Part shown: positions 39,252 through 48,341 of the stretch, one piece after another
Position numbering within the stretch: the stretch's first letter is position 1
Layout of the letters: the number at the start of each line of letters is the position of its first letter
Program-made: the position numbers and the translations under genes
Source of the DNA: Pseudomonadota bacterium
GTDB taxonomy: Bacteria > Pseudomonadota > Gammaproteobacteria > Burkholderiales > Rhodocyclaceae
DNA length: 64,000 bases
Reading direction: 5' to 3'
Assembly (NCBI GenBank): GCA_018241685.1
Contig: JAFEDJ010000022.1
Coordinates: 1-64,000 of the forward strand
Notes under the pieces: generated by a model
Seen by the model: only the letters and a program-made list of their open reading frames with translations
What the model was told of the DNA's origin: nothing
Database searches by the model: none

Positions 39252-39842
39252 TCAAGCAGCGGATTTGGCTTTCGACACGACCACGAGCGCCGGACGGATG
39301 GTTCGATCGTGCAGCAGGTAGCCCTTCTGCAGCACATTGATCACCGTGTTGGGCTCACCGTCGGCCTCGATGGCGCTGATGGCCTGGTGCTTGTTCGGGT
39401 CGAACTTCTCGCCGACCGGATTGACCTCGACCACATTGGCGCCCTGGAAGGCGGAGACCAGCTGCTTGAGTGTCAGCTCGACGCCCTGCTTGAAGCTCTC
39501 GAGGGTAGCATTCTCGGTGGCGAGGGCGGCTTCGAGGCTGTCCTTGACCGGCAGCATGGCCTGGGCGAATTTGTCGGCGGCAAACTTGCCGGCCTTGGCG
39601 ATGTCGTCCTGGGCCCGGCGGCGGACGTTTTCAGTCTCGGCCTTGGCTCGCAGCCACGCATCATGGTGTTCGGCAGCCTTCAGTTCGGCCTGGCGGAGTT
39701 GTTCGGTCAGGTTGGGCAGGGTGTCGACACTCGGCGCATCCACGGGTTGGGAAACATGCTCGGCCTCAGTGCCGGTGGCGTTTTCCGCGAGTTCCGGGGT
39801 CCGCGTTTCTTCTGCGTTCCGCGGGGTGTCTTGATCTTGCAT
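39252..39842 (-). CDS. grpE: Nucleotide exchange factor GrpE
   Basis: Releases ADP from DnaK. 196 residues: acidic disordered N-terminus, long coiled coil (about 45-100, [20 protein letters not shown], then [13 protein letters not shown]), and the beta-wing with [21 protein letters not shown] and [16 protein letters not shown]. First gene of the operon. A sigma-32-like promoter lies 30 bases upstream of its start. Confidence 0.96.
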   Translation of the reverse strand: MQDQDTPRNAEETRTPELAENATGTEAEHVSQPVDAPSVDTLPNLTEQLRQAELKAAEHHDAWLRAKAETENVRRRAQDDIAKAGKFAADKFAQAMLPVKDSLEAALATENATLESFKQGVELTLKQLVSAFQGANVVEVNPVGEKFDPNKHQAISAIEADGEPNTVINVLQKGYLLHDRTIRPALVVVSKAKSAA

Positions 39843-39871
39843 GGGTAAGGCTCCTTTTTGGGACTCGCGGT

Positions 39872-39900
39872 AACTTGGGGGCGCAGGTTAAGATTTCAAG
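39872..39900 (-). promoter_or_regulatory. Sigma-32 heat-shock promoter of grpE-dnaK-dnaJ
   Basis: On the minus strand CTTGAAA (39894-39900) is followed after 13 bases by CCCCAAGTT (39872-39880). The sigma-32 consensus is CTTGAAA, 11-14 bases, CCCCATNT. The -35 is perfect and the -10 nearly so. No CIRCE repeat (TTAGCACTC) is present between this promoter and grpE. Confidence 0.8.
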
Positions 39901-40005
39901 GGGCAATTTTTCATCGATGCCGCCTTGTATCCACTGTGGGTGTAAAATTGCGATAAATCCGGCGTGTCCCGGTCATCTTTCCAGGCTCTGGGGCGTAAAA
40001 CAGGT

Positions 40006-41367
40006 ATGGAACAAGAACCCAGCAAGATCGGCAAATACAAGCTGCTCCGCGAGGTGGGGCGTGGCGCTACGGCAACCGTTTATCTGGCCGAGCACCCCCA
40101 GTACCCGGAGCCGGTTGCCCTCAAGCTGATCCGTTTCGATGATAAGTCGAAGGACGAGGCGAAATGGAACCGTCGGCTGCTCAAGCTGTTGAGGGCGGAG
40201 ATGGATGTGTCCCGTCGTCTGGACCACCCGAACATCATCAAGATCTTCGATACGGCGGTCGAGAAGGACTACGCCTATATCGTCATGGAGTACTTCCCGG
40301 GCACGACGCTCGAGCCGTATTGCACCTTTCAGAATCTTTTACCGCAGCACCGGACGATCGGCATCATTTTCAAGTGCTGTATGGCGCTGGATTACGCCTA
40401 CCGCCAGGGCATCGTACATCGGGACATCAAGCCGGCCAATATCCTGATCGATGAGCAGGACAACATCAAAATTACGGATTTCGGCCTTGCCCTCAATATC
40501 AGCAAGAAGAGCGAGTCCGACTCGACTTTCATCATGGGGGTTGGCTCTCCGGCTTACATGAGCCCGGAGCAGATCAAGGGTTACCCGTTGAATCAGAAGA
40601 CCGACCTGTTCTCGCTCGGTGTCGTGCTCTTCCACATGCTGACGGGACGCCTGCCGTTCCGTGCCAAGAATCCGGCCCAGCTGATCTACAAGATCCTCAA
40701 TACCGAGCCTCCGCTCGTCTCGCAGATCAACGCAGATTTGCCGGAGCAGTTGGATACCGTCATCCGCAAGGCGCTTGAGAAGGATCTGTATTCCCGCTAC
40801 AAAAATGGCGCCGACTTCGCCAAGGACTTGTCAGCCGTCAGGTACAAGATCCTCGACGACACGAGTTTGCCGCAGGATACGACGCGTTTTTCAATTTTGC
40901 GGAAAATGCCGTTTTTTGTGGAATTTGAAGATGTGGAAATCTGGGAGATTCTGCGTATTTCTCGCTGGCGCAAGGTGGATTCGAACACTTTGTTGATGCG
41001 GGAGGGGGATTCCGACCAGCGTTTCGGAATTGTCATTGACGGGCGTGTGGAGATTTCCGTCGATGGGCATCGCGTCAGCGAGTATGGCTACGGCGAGGTG
41101 TTTGGCGCACTGGCCTATCTCGACCAGCAGGACCACAAACACATGAATACGGTGGTCACGACAACATCCACCGTGTATCTGGAGTTGAATCCGGCTTCGC
41201 TGTCCCTTGCTACGGATGAATGCCAGGAGGCATTCCGTTCCAGACTCGTTACCGTCGTCGCACGCCGGCTGGGGCAGGCTCAGCGGGATCTGGCGAAGAA
41301 TGGGCCACCGGCAGAGCGCATCACGGCGAGCGGTTTCGGGATGGAACTCCAGTTGGTCGATAACTGA
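40006..41367 (+). CDS. Ser/Thr protein kinase with C-terminal cyclic-nucleotide-binding-like domain
   Basis: 453 residues from ATG 40006 (MEQEPSKIGKYKLLREVGRG). A complete Hanks-type kinase domain covers about 8-275: Gly loop VGRGATATVYLAEH, ATP lysine Lys40 (ALKLI), catalytic HRDIKPAN at 138-145 with Asp140, DFG at 158-160, and SPAYMSPEQIKG. About residues 295-430 form a cNMP-binding fold (FGIVIDGRVEISVDGHRV). The phosphate cassette reads GEVFGALAYLD and then KHMNTV where an Arg is expected, so cAMP binding is doubtful. No transmembrane helix or PASTA domain is seen. It is divergent from the heat-shock operon, sharing a 163-base region. Confidence 0.92.
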   Translation: MEQEPSKIGKYKLLREVGRGATATVYLAEHPQYPEPVALKLIRFDDKSKDEAKWNRRLLKLLRAEMDVSRRLDHPNIIKIFDTAVEKDYAYIVMEYFPGTTLEPYCTFQNLLPQHRTIGIIFKCCMALDYAYRQGIVHRDIKPANILIDEQDNIKITDFGLALNISKKSESDSTFIMGVGSPAYMSPEQIKGYPLNQKTDLFSLGVVLFHMLTGRLPFRAKNPAQLIYKILNTEPPLVSQINADLPEQLDTVIRKALEKDLYSRYKNGADFAKDLSAVRYKILDDTSLPQDTTRFSILRKMPFFVEFEDVEIWEILRISRWRKVDSNTLLMREGDSDQRFGIVIDGRVEISVDGHRVSEYGYGEVFGALAYLDQQDHKHMNTVVTTTSTVYLELNPASLSLATDECQEAFRSRLVTVVARRLGQAQRDLAKNGPPAERITASGFGMELQLVDN

Positions 41368-41374
41368 CCCGGAG

Positions 41375-41824
41375 TCATGGGGCGGGGCTGCCGAGATTTG
41401 CCCGAGCCCAGCGCTGGATATCTTGACTGCCAATGGCGCCGGAGTGTCGTGCAAGTTCCCTGCCCTTTTGCATGAGAACCAGCGTAGGGATGCTGCGGAT
41501 GCCGAAGCGTGCCGCCAGACCGGGTTCTTCTTCCGTATCGATCTTACCTAGCCGGATCTGCGGTTGAAGGTCCGTTGCCGCGGCTTCAAAGGCCGGGGCC
41601 ATGCTGCGACACGGTCCGCACCAGGGAGCCCAGAAGTCCACCAGCAAGGGAATGTCGCTGTGTTCTGCGTGAGCAGAAAAATTGTTTCCTGTCAGATGGA
41701 CCGGGTGCCCGGTAAAGAGGGGGCCTTTGCATTTGCCGCAATGTCCGGCGTCTCCTAGGCGTGTTGCAGGCATGCGGTTGAGTGCGTTGCAGTGGGGGCA
41801 GGCGATCAGCAAGGGGACGCTCAT
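41375..41824 (-). CDS. trxC: Thioredoxin 2
   Basis: 149 residues. N-terminal zinc ribbon with CPHC (about 9-12) and CGKC (about 29-32), then the thioredoxin fold with active site WCGPC near residues 68-72 and cis-Pro loop GIRSIPTLVLM. This layout is diagnostic for TrxC, the oxidative-stress-induced cytosolic thioredoxin. It converges with the kinase gene, with 7 bases between the stops. Confidence 0.95.
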   Translation of the reverse strand: MSVPLLIACPHCNALNRMPATRLGDAGHCGKCKGPLFTGHPVHLTGNNFSAHAEHSDIPLLVDFWAPWCGPCRSMAPAFEAAATDLQPQIRLGKIDTEEEPGLAARFGIRSIPTLVLMQKGRELARHSGAIGSQDIQRWARANLGSPAP

Positions 41825-41895
41825 GGTGGGGCTCCGGGAGATTTCAGCCTATATTGTGGGGTAATCCGGGGTTTCAAGTGGCAGCGGGTAGGGTG

Positions 41896-41923
41896 TTGTG
41901 AAAATCTAAAGTTCCACTAAATT
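41896..41923 (+). promoter_or_regulatory. Candidate sigma-70 promoter of the AP2-like gene
   Basis: TTGTGA (41896-41901), 16 bases, TAAATT (41918-41923). It lies 55 bases before the proposed start and in an AT-richer patch than its surroundings. Confidence 0.35.
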
Positions 41924-41978
41924 CGGCCGAAATCCAGCTTGTATCGCAATATTTGTGCGGGGCGGAGGGAGGTGGCGC

Positions 41979-42503
41979 GTGGGGCGGGGCAGCACATACG
42001 GGATCAGTCGGGTCGATAACGAAACAAGTCGTACCCATGGCTGGCTGGTGACGATCCAGCGGCGCGGCGTGATCTATCGGAAGCACTTCAGCGACGGCGT
42101 CTTCGGAGGGCGGCAGCATTCGTTCGTGGCCGCGAAAGCGTATCGGGACGAGATCATCGCCGCCCATCCACCGCTGTCGATGCAGGAATACTCCAATATT
42201 GTCAAGAAAAACAACCGTTCGGGCGTCGTGGGGGTTTGTCGGTACTGCGCCTCCGAAACCCGCGATCTGCCGGAGGAAAAGCAGCGCTGGTTCTGGGTGG
42301 CGTCGTGGCCTCTGCCGGACGGGAAGCGCAAGCGGGTCAAGTTCTCCGTCAAGAAGTACGGCGAAGACGGCGCCTTCCAGATGGCCATGGACGCCAGGTC
42401 TGTGGCCCTGGGAAAACTGGTCGGAGCTTTCGATCCCGGCGCTGTGCGGCGCAAGCCCGTGAAGCGCCGTACAGCAGCCGTAGGCTCTGCTACTACGCGC
42501 TGA
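41979..42503 (+). CDS. Tandem AP2-like domain protein, unknown function
   Basis: 174 residues from GTG 41979 (MGRGSTYGISRVDN), chosen because GGAGGGA lies 8 bases upstream; GTG 41955 would add 8 residues. Two segments show the AP2/ERF pattern. One is about 6-60 (YGISRVDN, HGWLVTIQRRGVIYRKHFSD, then SFVAAKAYRDEI). The other is about 80-140 (NNRSGVVGVCRY, FWVASWPLPDGKRKRVKFSV, then GAFQMAMDAR). AP2 folds usually bind DNA and in bacteria often accompany HNH endonucleases; no nuclease motif is visible here. The tail is basic (RRKPVKRRTA). It has no functional neighbours: trxC and a small membrane protein face it. Confidence 0.7.
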   Translation: MGRGSTYGISRVDNETSRTHGWLVTIQRRGVIYRKHFSDGVFGGRQHSFVAAKAYRDEIIAAHPPLSMQEYSNIVKKNNRSGVVGVCRYCASETRDLPEEKQRWFWVASWPLPDGKRKRVKFSVKKYGEDGAFQMAMDARSVALGKLVGAFDPGAVRRKPVKRRTAAVGSATTR

Positions 42504-42512
42504 CTTCTGCGG

Positions 42513-42857
42513 CTAATCCTTGTCGCCCAAGGCCATGCTGACCATCCAGGTCAGCAGGCTGTATAGCAACGCGCCTAAGAACGCCGTCGGAAAGTCCGGT
42601 ACGACAAAGCCGCGCACCAGGCCGGACACGAACCAGAACATCAGGGCGTTGATGACCAACGTGAACAGGCCGAGGGTCAGGATCGTGATCGGCAGGGTCA
42701 CGATGATCAGGATCGGCCGGATTATCGCGTTTACAAAGCCCAGCAGCAGCGCACTCACCAGGGCGGCGGAATAGCTGTCGACGTGGATGCGGGTGAGCAC
42801 TTCCGGGATCAGCATCAGCGCGACCGCGTTGAGAACCCAGCGTAAGAGGAGTTTCAT
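42513..42857 (-). CDS. Phage-holin-4_2/YvlD-type small membrane protein
   Basis: 114 residues from ATG 42857 (MKLLLRWVLNAVALML). Four hydrophobic helices at about 4-20, 28-50, 55-75 and 90-108. NAIIRPILIIVTLPITILTLGLF is the hallmark of the YvlD/holin-4 superfamily. Despite the family name there is no phage context here; such proteins are widespread membrane proteins of unknown role. It is convergent with the AP2-like gene (9 bases apart) and just downstream of hemH. Confidence 0.85.
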   Translation of the reverse strand: MKLLLRWVLNAVALMLIPEVLTRIHVDSYSAALVSALLLGFVNAIIRPILIIVTLPITILTLGLFTLVINALMFWFVSGLVRGFVVPDFPTAFLGALLYSLLTWMVSMALGDKD

Positions 42858-42903
42858 GATTGCCCGTTCCTGCCGCGGCTGGCCGGCGGCGTGCCGATTA
42901 TGG

Positions 42904-44004
42904 TCATGATGCTGCGCCCATGGCACGGGCACGCTCCGTCTGGCGGGCCAGTTCGTCCCGGTCCGGGCTTGCTTCGTCGAGCCAGTGGCCCAACTGGCGG
43001 AGGCTCAGCTCCATCAAGGCTTCGATCCAGTCCTCTCGCTCGTTCAGGCAGGAAATGTAGCTGAAGCGCTGGCCGCCGGCGTGGAGGAAGGCCTCCCGGC
43101 ATTCCATGTTGATCTCTTCGAGTGTCTCGAGGCAGTCGGATACGAAGCCGGGGCACATGACATCCACCGATGCGGCGGCCTTGCTGCGTGCCAGCTGCTC
43201 CAGCGTCGGCTGTGTGTAGGGTGTGAGCCACTCGGCTTTGCCGAAGCGCGACTGGAAACTGACGATGACGCGCTCCTCGGGCAACTGCAGGGCCTCGCGC
43301 AGCAGGCGGGCGGTTTTGTGGCATTCGCAGTGGTACGGATCGCCCAGATCCAGGCTGCGGCGCGGAATGCCGTGGAAGCTGAGCACGAGCTTGTCGGCCT
43401 GCCCCTCTTTTTTCCAGTGGTCGCGCACCGACTGGGCCAGGGCGGCGATGTAGCCCGGATCGTCGCCAAAGCTGCGTACGTAGCGGATTTCGGGAAGGTT
43501 GCGCCAATGGCGCAGGCAGTCGGCCACGTCGTCGATGACCGTTGCGGTCGTGCTGGCGGCGAACTGGGGGTAGAGCGGGACCACGAGGATGCGGTTGCAG
43601 CCGGCGCTGCGCAGTGCATCAAGCTGCTTGCGGATGGACGGCTGGCCGTAACGCATGGCCCAGCTCACCTGCAGGTTCGGCTGGCCCGCGTGGGTCAGGA
43701 AGCCGGCCAGCAGCTTTGCCTGTTTTTCGGTATGGACCTTGAGCGGCGAGCCTTCATCGGTCCACACGCTGGCGTACTTGGCGGCGGACTTGGCGGGCCG
43801 GGTGCGTAGGATGATGCCGTTGAGGATCGGCCACCAGATGAGGCGCGGAATCTCGACGACCCGTGGGTCGGACAGGAACTGCTTCAGATAGGGGCGAAGC
43901 GCATCGGCGCTTGCCGCGGCCGGTGTGCCAAGATTGACCAGCAGGATGCCGATGCGGGGTGTCTGGCTATGGGTATGGGCTGGCTCCTGCCAGTAGCGGG
44001 ACAT
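42904..44004 (-). CDS. hemH: Ferrochelatase
   Basis: Inserts Fe2+ into protoporphyrin IX, the last step of haem b synthesis. 366 residues. IGILLVNLGTPAAASADALRPYLKQFLSD at the start, VPLYPQFAASTTATVID, the catalytic His in LSFHGIPRRSLDLGDPYHCEC, and FQSRFGKAEWLTPYT, then CPGFVSDCLETLEEI. It lies 11 bases after the hrcA stop, in the same direction. Confidence 0.96.
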   Translation of the reverse strand: MSRYWQEPAHTHSQTPRIGILLVNLGTPAAASADALRPYLKQFLSDPRVVEIPRLIWWPILNGIILRTRPAKSAAKYASVWTDEGSPLKVHTEKQAKLLAGFLTHAGQPNLQVSWAMRYGQPSIRKQLDALRSAGCNRILVVPLYPQFAASTTATVIDDVADCLRHWRNLPEIRYVRSFGDDPGYIAALAQSVRDHWKKEGQADKLVLSFHGIPRRSLDLGDPYHCECHKTARLLREALQLPEERVIVSFQSRFGKAEWLTPYTQPTLEQLARSKAAASVDVMCPGFVSDCLETLEEINMECREAFLHAGGQRFSYISCLNEREDWIEALMELSLRQLGHWLDEASPDRDELARQTERARAMGAAS

Positions 44005-44015
44005 GGCGGCTTTCG

Positions 44016-45044
44016 TCAGTTGTGGCCCGAAAGGGCACTGGTTAGGAGGCGGGCGGTGACGTCGACGATCGGGATCACCCTCTCGTAAGCCATGCGGGTC
44101 GGGCCGATGACGCCAACGGAGCCGACCAGTTGGCCGTCCACTTCGTAGGGTGCGGTGATGACACTGCAGTCGTCGAGGGGGCTCAGCCCGCTCTCGCCGC
44201 CGATGAAGATCTGCACGCCCTGAGCGCGATTGGAGATGTCGAGGAGCTGCATGAGGCCGGTCTTCTGTTCGAACAGTTTGAAGAGCTCGCGCAGGCGGGC
44301 CATGTTGGAGGACAGGTCTTCCGCATCGAGCAGGTTGGTTTCGCCGGAGATCACGTAGGTGCTCTGGGTTTCTTCGAGGGCCTCGCTGCCGGCCTCGACG
44401 GCCGCGCTCATGAGGTCGGTCATGTCGGAGCGGAGTTGCTTGAGCTCGTCCTGGATGCGTGTGCGGATCTCGGGGAATGCCAGGCCGGCAAAGTGCTGGT
44501 TGAGGTAGTTGGCGGCGGTGACCAGTTCGGCCGGGCTGTATTGGCGCTTGGTAAACAGGATGCGGTTCTGCACGTCGCCGCCGGTGGTGACGAGGATCAG
44601 CAGGACGCGGGTTTCCGACAGGCTGACGAATTCGATCTGGCGGATCTTGATGGCGTCCTGTTTCGGAGAAATCACGACGCCAGCAAAGTGGGTGAGGCCG
44701 GACAGTAGCTGGGAGGCGGCGTTGATGACCCGCTGCGGCTCGCCGGGCTGGATCTGCCCCTTGATCTCCCGCATCTGGCCCAAGTCGATAGGCTGCACCG
44801 TGAGCAGGCTGTCGACGAAGAAACGATAGCCGCGCGCGGTGGGTACGCGGCCGGCCGAAGTGTGCGGGCTGGTGATGAAGCCGAGCTCTTCCAGGTCCGA
44901 CATGACGTTACGCACCGTCGCCGGGGACAGCTTGAGGCCAGAATGGCGCGACAGGGCACGCGAGCCAACCGGTTGGCCTTCGGCGATGTAGTGCTCCACA
45001 AGGGTCTTGAGGAGGATTTGCGAACGTTGATCGAGGCTGGTCAT
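44016..45044 (-). CDS. hrcA: Heat-inducible transcription repressor HrcA
   Basis: Binds CIRCE operators to repress groESL and sometimes dnaK. 342 residues from ATG 45044 ([20 protein letters not shown]); a frame open to 45152 adds 36 unconserved residues. The N-terminal winged helix has [22 protein letters not shown] and [22 protein letters not shown]. The GAF-like and dimerisation parts follow, ending near [17 protein letters not shown] and [15 protein letters not shown]. It is not adjacent to a CIRCE site in this window, so its target is probably elsewhere. Confidence 0.95.
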   Translation of the reverse strand: MTSLDQRSQILLKTLVEHYIAEGQPVGSRALSRHSGLKLSPATVRNVMSDLEELGFITSPHTSAGRVPTARGYRFFVDSLLTVQPIDLGQMREIKGQIQPGEPQRVINAASQLLSGLTHFAGVVISPKQDAIKIRQIEFVSLSETRVLLILVTTGGDVQNRILFTKRQYSPAELVTAANYLNQHFAGLAFPEIRTRIQDELKQLRSDMTDLMSAAVEAGSEALEETQSTYVISGETNLLDAEDLSSNMARLRELFKLFEQKTGLMQLLDISNRAQGVQIFIGGESGLSPLDDCSVITAPYEVDGQLVGSVGVIGPTRMAYERVIPIVDVTARLLTSALSGHN

Positions 45045-45131
45045 GGCGGAAGACTCGGAGAGACGCTGGGATTCTAAGGAAGGGACGCGCTCATGAGAAG
45101 CATGAATGGTGCCGGTTGGCTCTGTTTTGTC

Positions 45132-45159
45132 TTGGTCGCCTGCGACGTCCATGAATAAT
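45132..45159 (+). promoter_or_regulatory. Candidate nadK promoter
   Basis: TTGGTC (45132-45137), 16 bases, AATAAT (45154-45159). A start site about 7 bases later would place the ATG at 45158 at or before the mRNA start, which favours ATG 45176 for nadK. Confidence 0.35.
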
Positions 45160-45175
45160 GTGGTTTAATCGGCGC

Positions 45176-46060
45176 ATGACCTGTGAGTTCAAGACGATTG
45201 CGCTGATCGGCAAGTATCAGAGCCCCGAGGTGGCTGAAGCGGTGCTTCGGCTGGCCAATCATTTGCGCGGCCTGGGGCTCCAGGTGCTGATCGAGCAGGG
45301 GACAGCCAGTTCCACCGGGCTGACGGCGGGTTTCTCCGTCGCCAGCTACGAGGAGATCGGTGTCCAGGCGGATCTCGCAGTCGTACTTGGGGGCGATGGC
45401 ACGCTTCTCAATAGTGCATGCCGGCTGGCCGAGTATGAGGTGCCGCTGGTTGGCGTCAATCAAGGGCGGCTCGGCTTCCTGACCGACATATCCCGGGAGG
45501 TCGCGCTGGAAAAGATCAGCGAGGTGCTCGAGGGGCGGTATTCGGAAGAAAGCCGCGTGCTGCTCGACGCCGAAGTGCTCCGCAATGGAAAGCGCGTGTT
45601 CCATACGGTGGCGCTCAATGATGTGGTGGTCAACAAGGGCGATCTCGGGCGCATGATCGAGTTCGATCTGCGTATCGACGGAGAGTTCGTTTATACCCAG
45701 CGTTCGGACGGCATGATCATTTCGACGCCGACCGGCTCGACGGCTTACGCCCTGTCGGCCAACGGCCCGATCCTGCATCCGAGCGTAGACGGCATAGCAC
45801 TGGTGCCGATGTGCCCCCATACGCTGACCGCGCGTCCCATCACGCTGCCGGATCGCTGCCGCATCGAGATCGTGCTGCTGCCACCACACGACTCCCGCGT
45901 GCATTTCGACGGGCAGACGCGGTACGACACGCGGGCGGGCGACACCCTGCAGATCACCCGTTCGCCCCACCGGGTTCGCCTGCTGCATCCGGTGGGCTAC
46001 AGTTATTTCGCCATGCTGCGTGAAAAGCTGCACTGGAGCTCCGCACCCCGCCACGGCTGA
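45176..46060 (+). CDS. nadK: NAD kinase
   Basis: Phosphorylates NAD to NADP. 294 residues from ATG 45176 (MTCEFKTIALIGKYQSPEVAE); ATG 45158 would add six residues. Motifs: VVLGGDGTLLNSACRL with the GGDG active site, GVNQGRLGFLTDI, LNDVVVNKG, and the NE/D-type ISTPTGSTAYALSANGPILHPS. It is followed after 26 bases by recN, and the hrcA-nadK-recN neighbourhood is conserved in betaproteobacteria. Confidence 0.95.
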   Translation: MTCEFKTIALIGKYQSPEVAEAVLRLANHLRGLGLQVLIEQGTASSTGLTAGFSVASYEEIGVQADLAVVLGGDGTLLNSACRLAEYEVPLVGVNQGRLGFLTDISREVALEKISEVLEGRYSEESRVLLDAEVLRNGKRVFHTVALNDVVVNKGDLGRMIEFDLRIDGEFVYTQRSDGMIISTPTGSTAYALSANGPILHPSVDGIALVPMCPHTLTARPITLPDRCRIEIVLLPPHDSRVHFDGQTRYDTRAGDTLQITRSPHRVRLLHPVGYSYFAMLREKLHWSSAPRHG

Positions 46061-46086
46061 TCTGCTCAAATTCTTTCTCTGTCTTC

Positions 46087-47754
46087 ATGCTGCGTCATCT
46101 TTCCATTCGCGACTTTGTGATCGTCGATCAACTCGAACTCGAGTTCGAGGCCGGTTTCGGTGCATTGACCGGCGAGACCGGTGCCGGCAAATCGATCTTG
46201 CTGGATGCCCTGGGGCTGGTGCTGGGCGGCAAGGCCGAGAGCGGAGTCGTCCGTGCGGGGCAGGCCAAGGCGGAGATCCTGGCGGAATTCGATCTCCCGG
46301 AAGATGGCGCGTTGCGGGACTGGCTGGTTGCTCAGGAACTTGATTCCGGTGACGGCTCGGTTTTGATGCGTCGGGTCATCGACAGCGGCGGACGTTCCAA
46401 AACATGGCTCAACGGTGTTCCCGTTGTGCTGGCCCAGATGCGAGCGGCCGGAGAGTGGCTGGCGGATATTCACGGCCAGCACGCCCACCATGCGCTGTTG
46501 CGCACGGATGCTCAACTGGAGCTGGTGGATGCCCATGGCGGCTTATCAGGGCTGGCGTCCGAGGTGGCCGACTTGTACCGCGCCTGGTCCGCCCTGCGGC
46601 GTGCGCGGGAGGTGGCAGAGCACGGGGCCTTGAGTACCGAGAGGGAGCGCGAACTGCTGGCCTGGCAGGTCAGTGAATTGCGTGAGCTGGCCTTTGATCC
46701 TCATGAGTGGGCGACACTCAACCAGGAACAAACCCGCCTGGCTCATGCGGCAGGGTTGATTGCAGGCAGTGCGGAGGTGCTGGAAGGCTTGGCGGACGGC
46801 GACTATGCGCTGGTATCGCTACTCGATCACCTGCTCGCGCGAGTGGCAGATATGGCGCAGCACGACGGGCAGCTTGCCGACGTGCAGGAACTGTTGGGAA
46901 GCGCGAGCATCCAGCTCGACGAAGCCCTGCATGCGATGCGTCGCTATAGGGACCGGCTTGACGTGGATCCTGAGCGTCTGGCCGAGATCGATCAGCGCAT
47001 CCAGGCGGTAACCAGTATGGCGCGCAAGCACAAGGTGGCGCCCGAGGCCTTGCCCGATCTGCAGGCCGATAGTGTGCTGCGCCTGGAGCGCCTCACGCGG
47101 GAGGCCGATCCGGAGGCGTTGGCCCGGGAGGAGTCGACGGCGAAAGTGCGCTTCATGGAGGCCGCCGGACGTTTGTCCGTGGCACGCCGGAGCGTGGCGG
47201 AGGCACTGTCGGCGGCCGTGACCGATGCAATGCAGTCGCTGGCGATGGCCGGCGCGTGCTTTGAAATTGCCGTCAGGCCAGTGGCGGAGGGCTGTGCCAG
47301 CGGGCTCGAGACCGTGGAGTTCCTGGTGACCGCCAATGCCAGCCAGCCGCTTCGTCCTCTCGCCAAGGTTGCGTCGGGCGGGGAGTTGTCGCGGATTGGT
47401 CTGGCGATTCAGGTCATTGCGAGCCGCAATGCGGCTACGCCGACGCTGATCTTCGACGAGGTCGATGTCGGTATCGGAGGGCGGGTGGCAGAGATCGTCG
47501 GACGCCTGCTCAAGCAGATCGGAAGCGATCGTCAGGTGCTGTGTGTGACCCACTTGCCCCAGGTGGCGGCTCAGGCTGACTGGCAGTGGACCATCTCGAA
47601 GGAAACCCGCGATGGCCAGACGCTTTCCCGTGTGAAGCGCCTGGCGCCCGCCGAGCGCGTTGAGGAGATTGCCCGCATGTTGGGTGGAGTACACATCACG
47701 GATACCACCCGCGACCATGCGGCGGAGATGCTGGGCCTGCAGCGCGCCAGCTGA
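46087..47754 (+). CDS. recN: DNA repair protein RecN
   Basis: SMC-like ATPase acting in double-strand break repair. 555 residues. Walker A GETGAGKSILLDAL at about 32-45, two coiled-coil arms in the middle, the ABC signature KVASGGELSRIGLAIQVIA and Walker B TLIFDEVDVGIGGRVAEIVG near 455-475, then CVTHLPQVAAQAD. It converges with fur, with only 12 bases between the stop codons and no obvious terminator. No SOS box was recognised upstream. Confidence 0.96.
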   Translation: MLRHLSIRDFVIVDQLELEFEAGFGALTGETGAGKSILLDALGLVLGGKAESGVVRAGQAKAEILAEFDLPEDGALRDWLVAQELDSGDGSVLMRRVIDSGGRSKTWLNGVPVVLAQMRAAGEWLADIHGQHAHHALLRTDAQLELVDAHGGLSGLASEVADLYRAWSALRRAREVAEHGALSTERERELLAWQVSELRELAFDPHEWATLNQEQTRLAHAAGLIAGSAEVLEGLADGDYALVSLLDHLLARVADMAQHDGQLADVQELLGSASIQLDEALHAMRRYRDRLDVDPERLAEIDQRIQAVTSMARKHKVAPEALPDLQADSVLRLERLTREADPEALAREESTAKVRFMEAAGRLSVARRSVAEALSAAVTDAMQSLAMAGACFEIAVRPVAEGCASGLETVEFLVTANASQPLRPLAKVASGGELSRIGLAIQVIASRNAATPTLIFDEVDVGIGGRVAEIVGRLLKQIGSDRQVLCVTHLPQVAAQADWQWTISKETRDGQTLSRVKRLAPAERVEEIARMLGGVHITDTTRDHAAEMLGLQRAS

Positions 47755-47766
47755 GGGCTGCAATGT

Positions 47767-48219
47767 TCAGGTGCTGGTAATTGGGCCGCTGCCCGGGCGG
47801 TTGGGGCAGGGGTCCTTCTTGCAGTCCGCGTACAGATAAAGCGCGTGTTCGCGAACGGCAAAGCCACGCTCTTCTGCAATCCGGTTCTGCCTTTCCTCGA
47901 TGGCCGGGTCGAAGAATTCTTCCACCTTGCCACACTGCAGGCATACCAGGTGGTCGTGGTGGTGCCCTTCATTGAGTTCGAAGACCGCCTTGCCGGACTC
48001 GAAGTAATGGCGTTCGAGAAGGCCGGCCTGTTCAAACTGGGTGAGCACGCGATAAACCGTGGCCAGTCCGATGTCCATGTCTTCGGCGATCAGCAGGCGA
48101 TAGACATCTTCTGCTGTCAGATGGCGGTTTTCCACCTTCTGGAACAGATCGAGGATCTTGAGTCGCGGGAAGGTGGCCTTGAGGCCGATACTCTTTAGGT
48201 TCTGCGAATTACTGGACAT
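47767..48219 (-). CDS. fur: Ferric uptake regulator Fur
   Basis: Fe2+-dependent repressor of iron-uptake genes. 150 residues. The winged-helix part is [25 protein letters not shown], then [22 protein letters not shown]. Metal ligands include the HHHDHLVC region (His cluster) and the CLQCG zinc Cys pair; a second CxxxxC lies in ADCKKDPCP near the C-terminus. It is divergent from bamE, the same fur/bamE (omlA) arrangement known from pseudomonads and betaproteobacteria. Confidence 0.96.
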   Translation of the reverse strand: MSSNSQNLKSIGLKATFPRLKILDLFQKVENRHLTAEDVYRLLIAEDMDIGLATVYRVLTQFEQAGLLERHYFESGKAVFELNEGHHHDHLVCLQCGKVEEFFDPAIEERQNRIAEERGFAVREHALYLYADCKKDPCPNRPGSGPITST

Positions 48220-48341
48220 GGGAGCCCCGAAAACTTGGATGCGGCGGTCGAAAGTCCGACCAGCCCCGTATGATATAGTTTCAGACCAACCTTGAGAATG
48301 CAGCCTTTCGGCCGATGCTCATTCCGCCTTCCAGAAACGCC

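Noticed and set aside
42513..42857. Holin-like gene as a sign of prophage
   Set aside because: The family is widespread outside phages and no other phage gene, integrase or attachment site lies near it.
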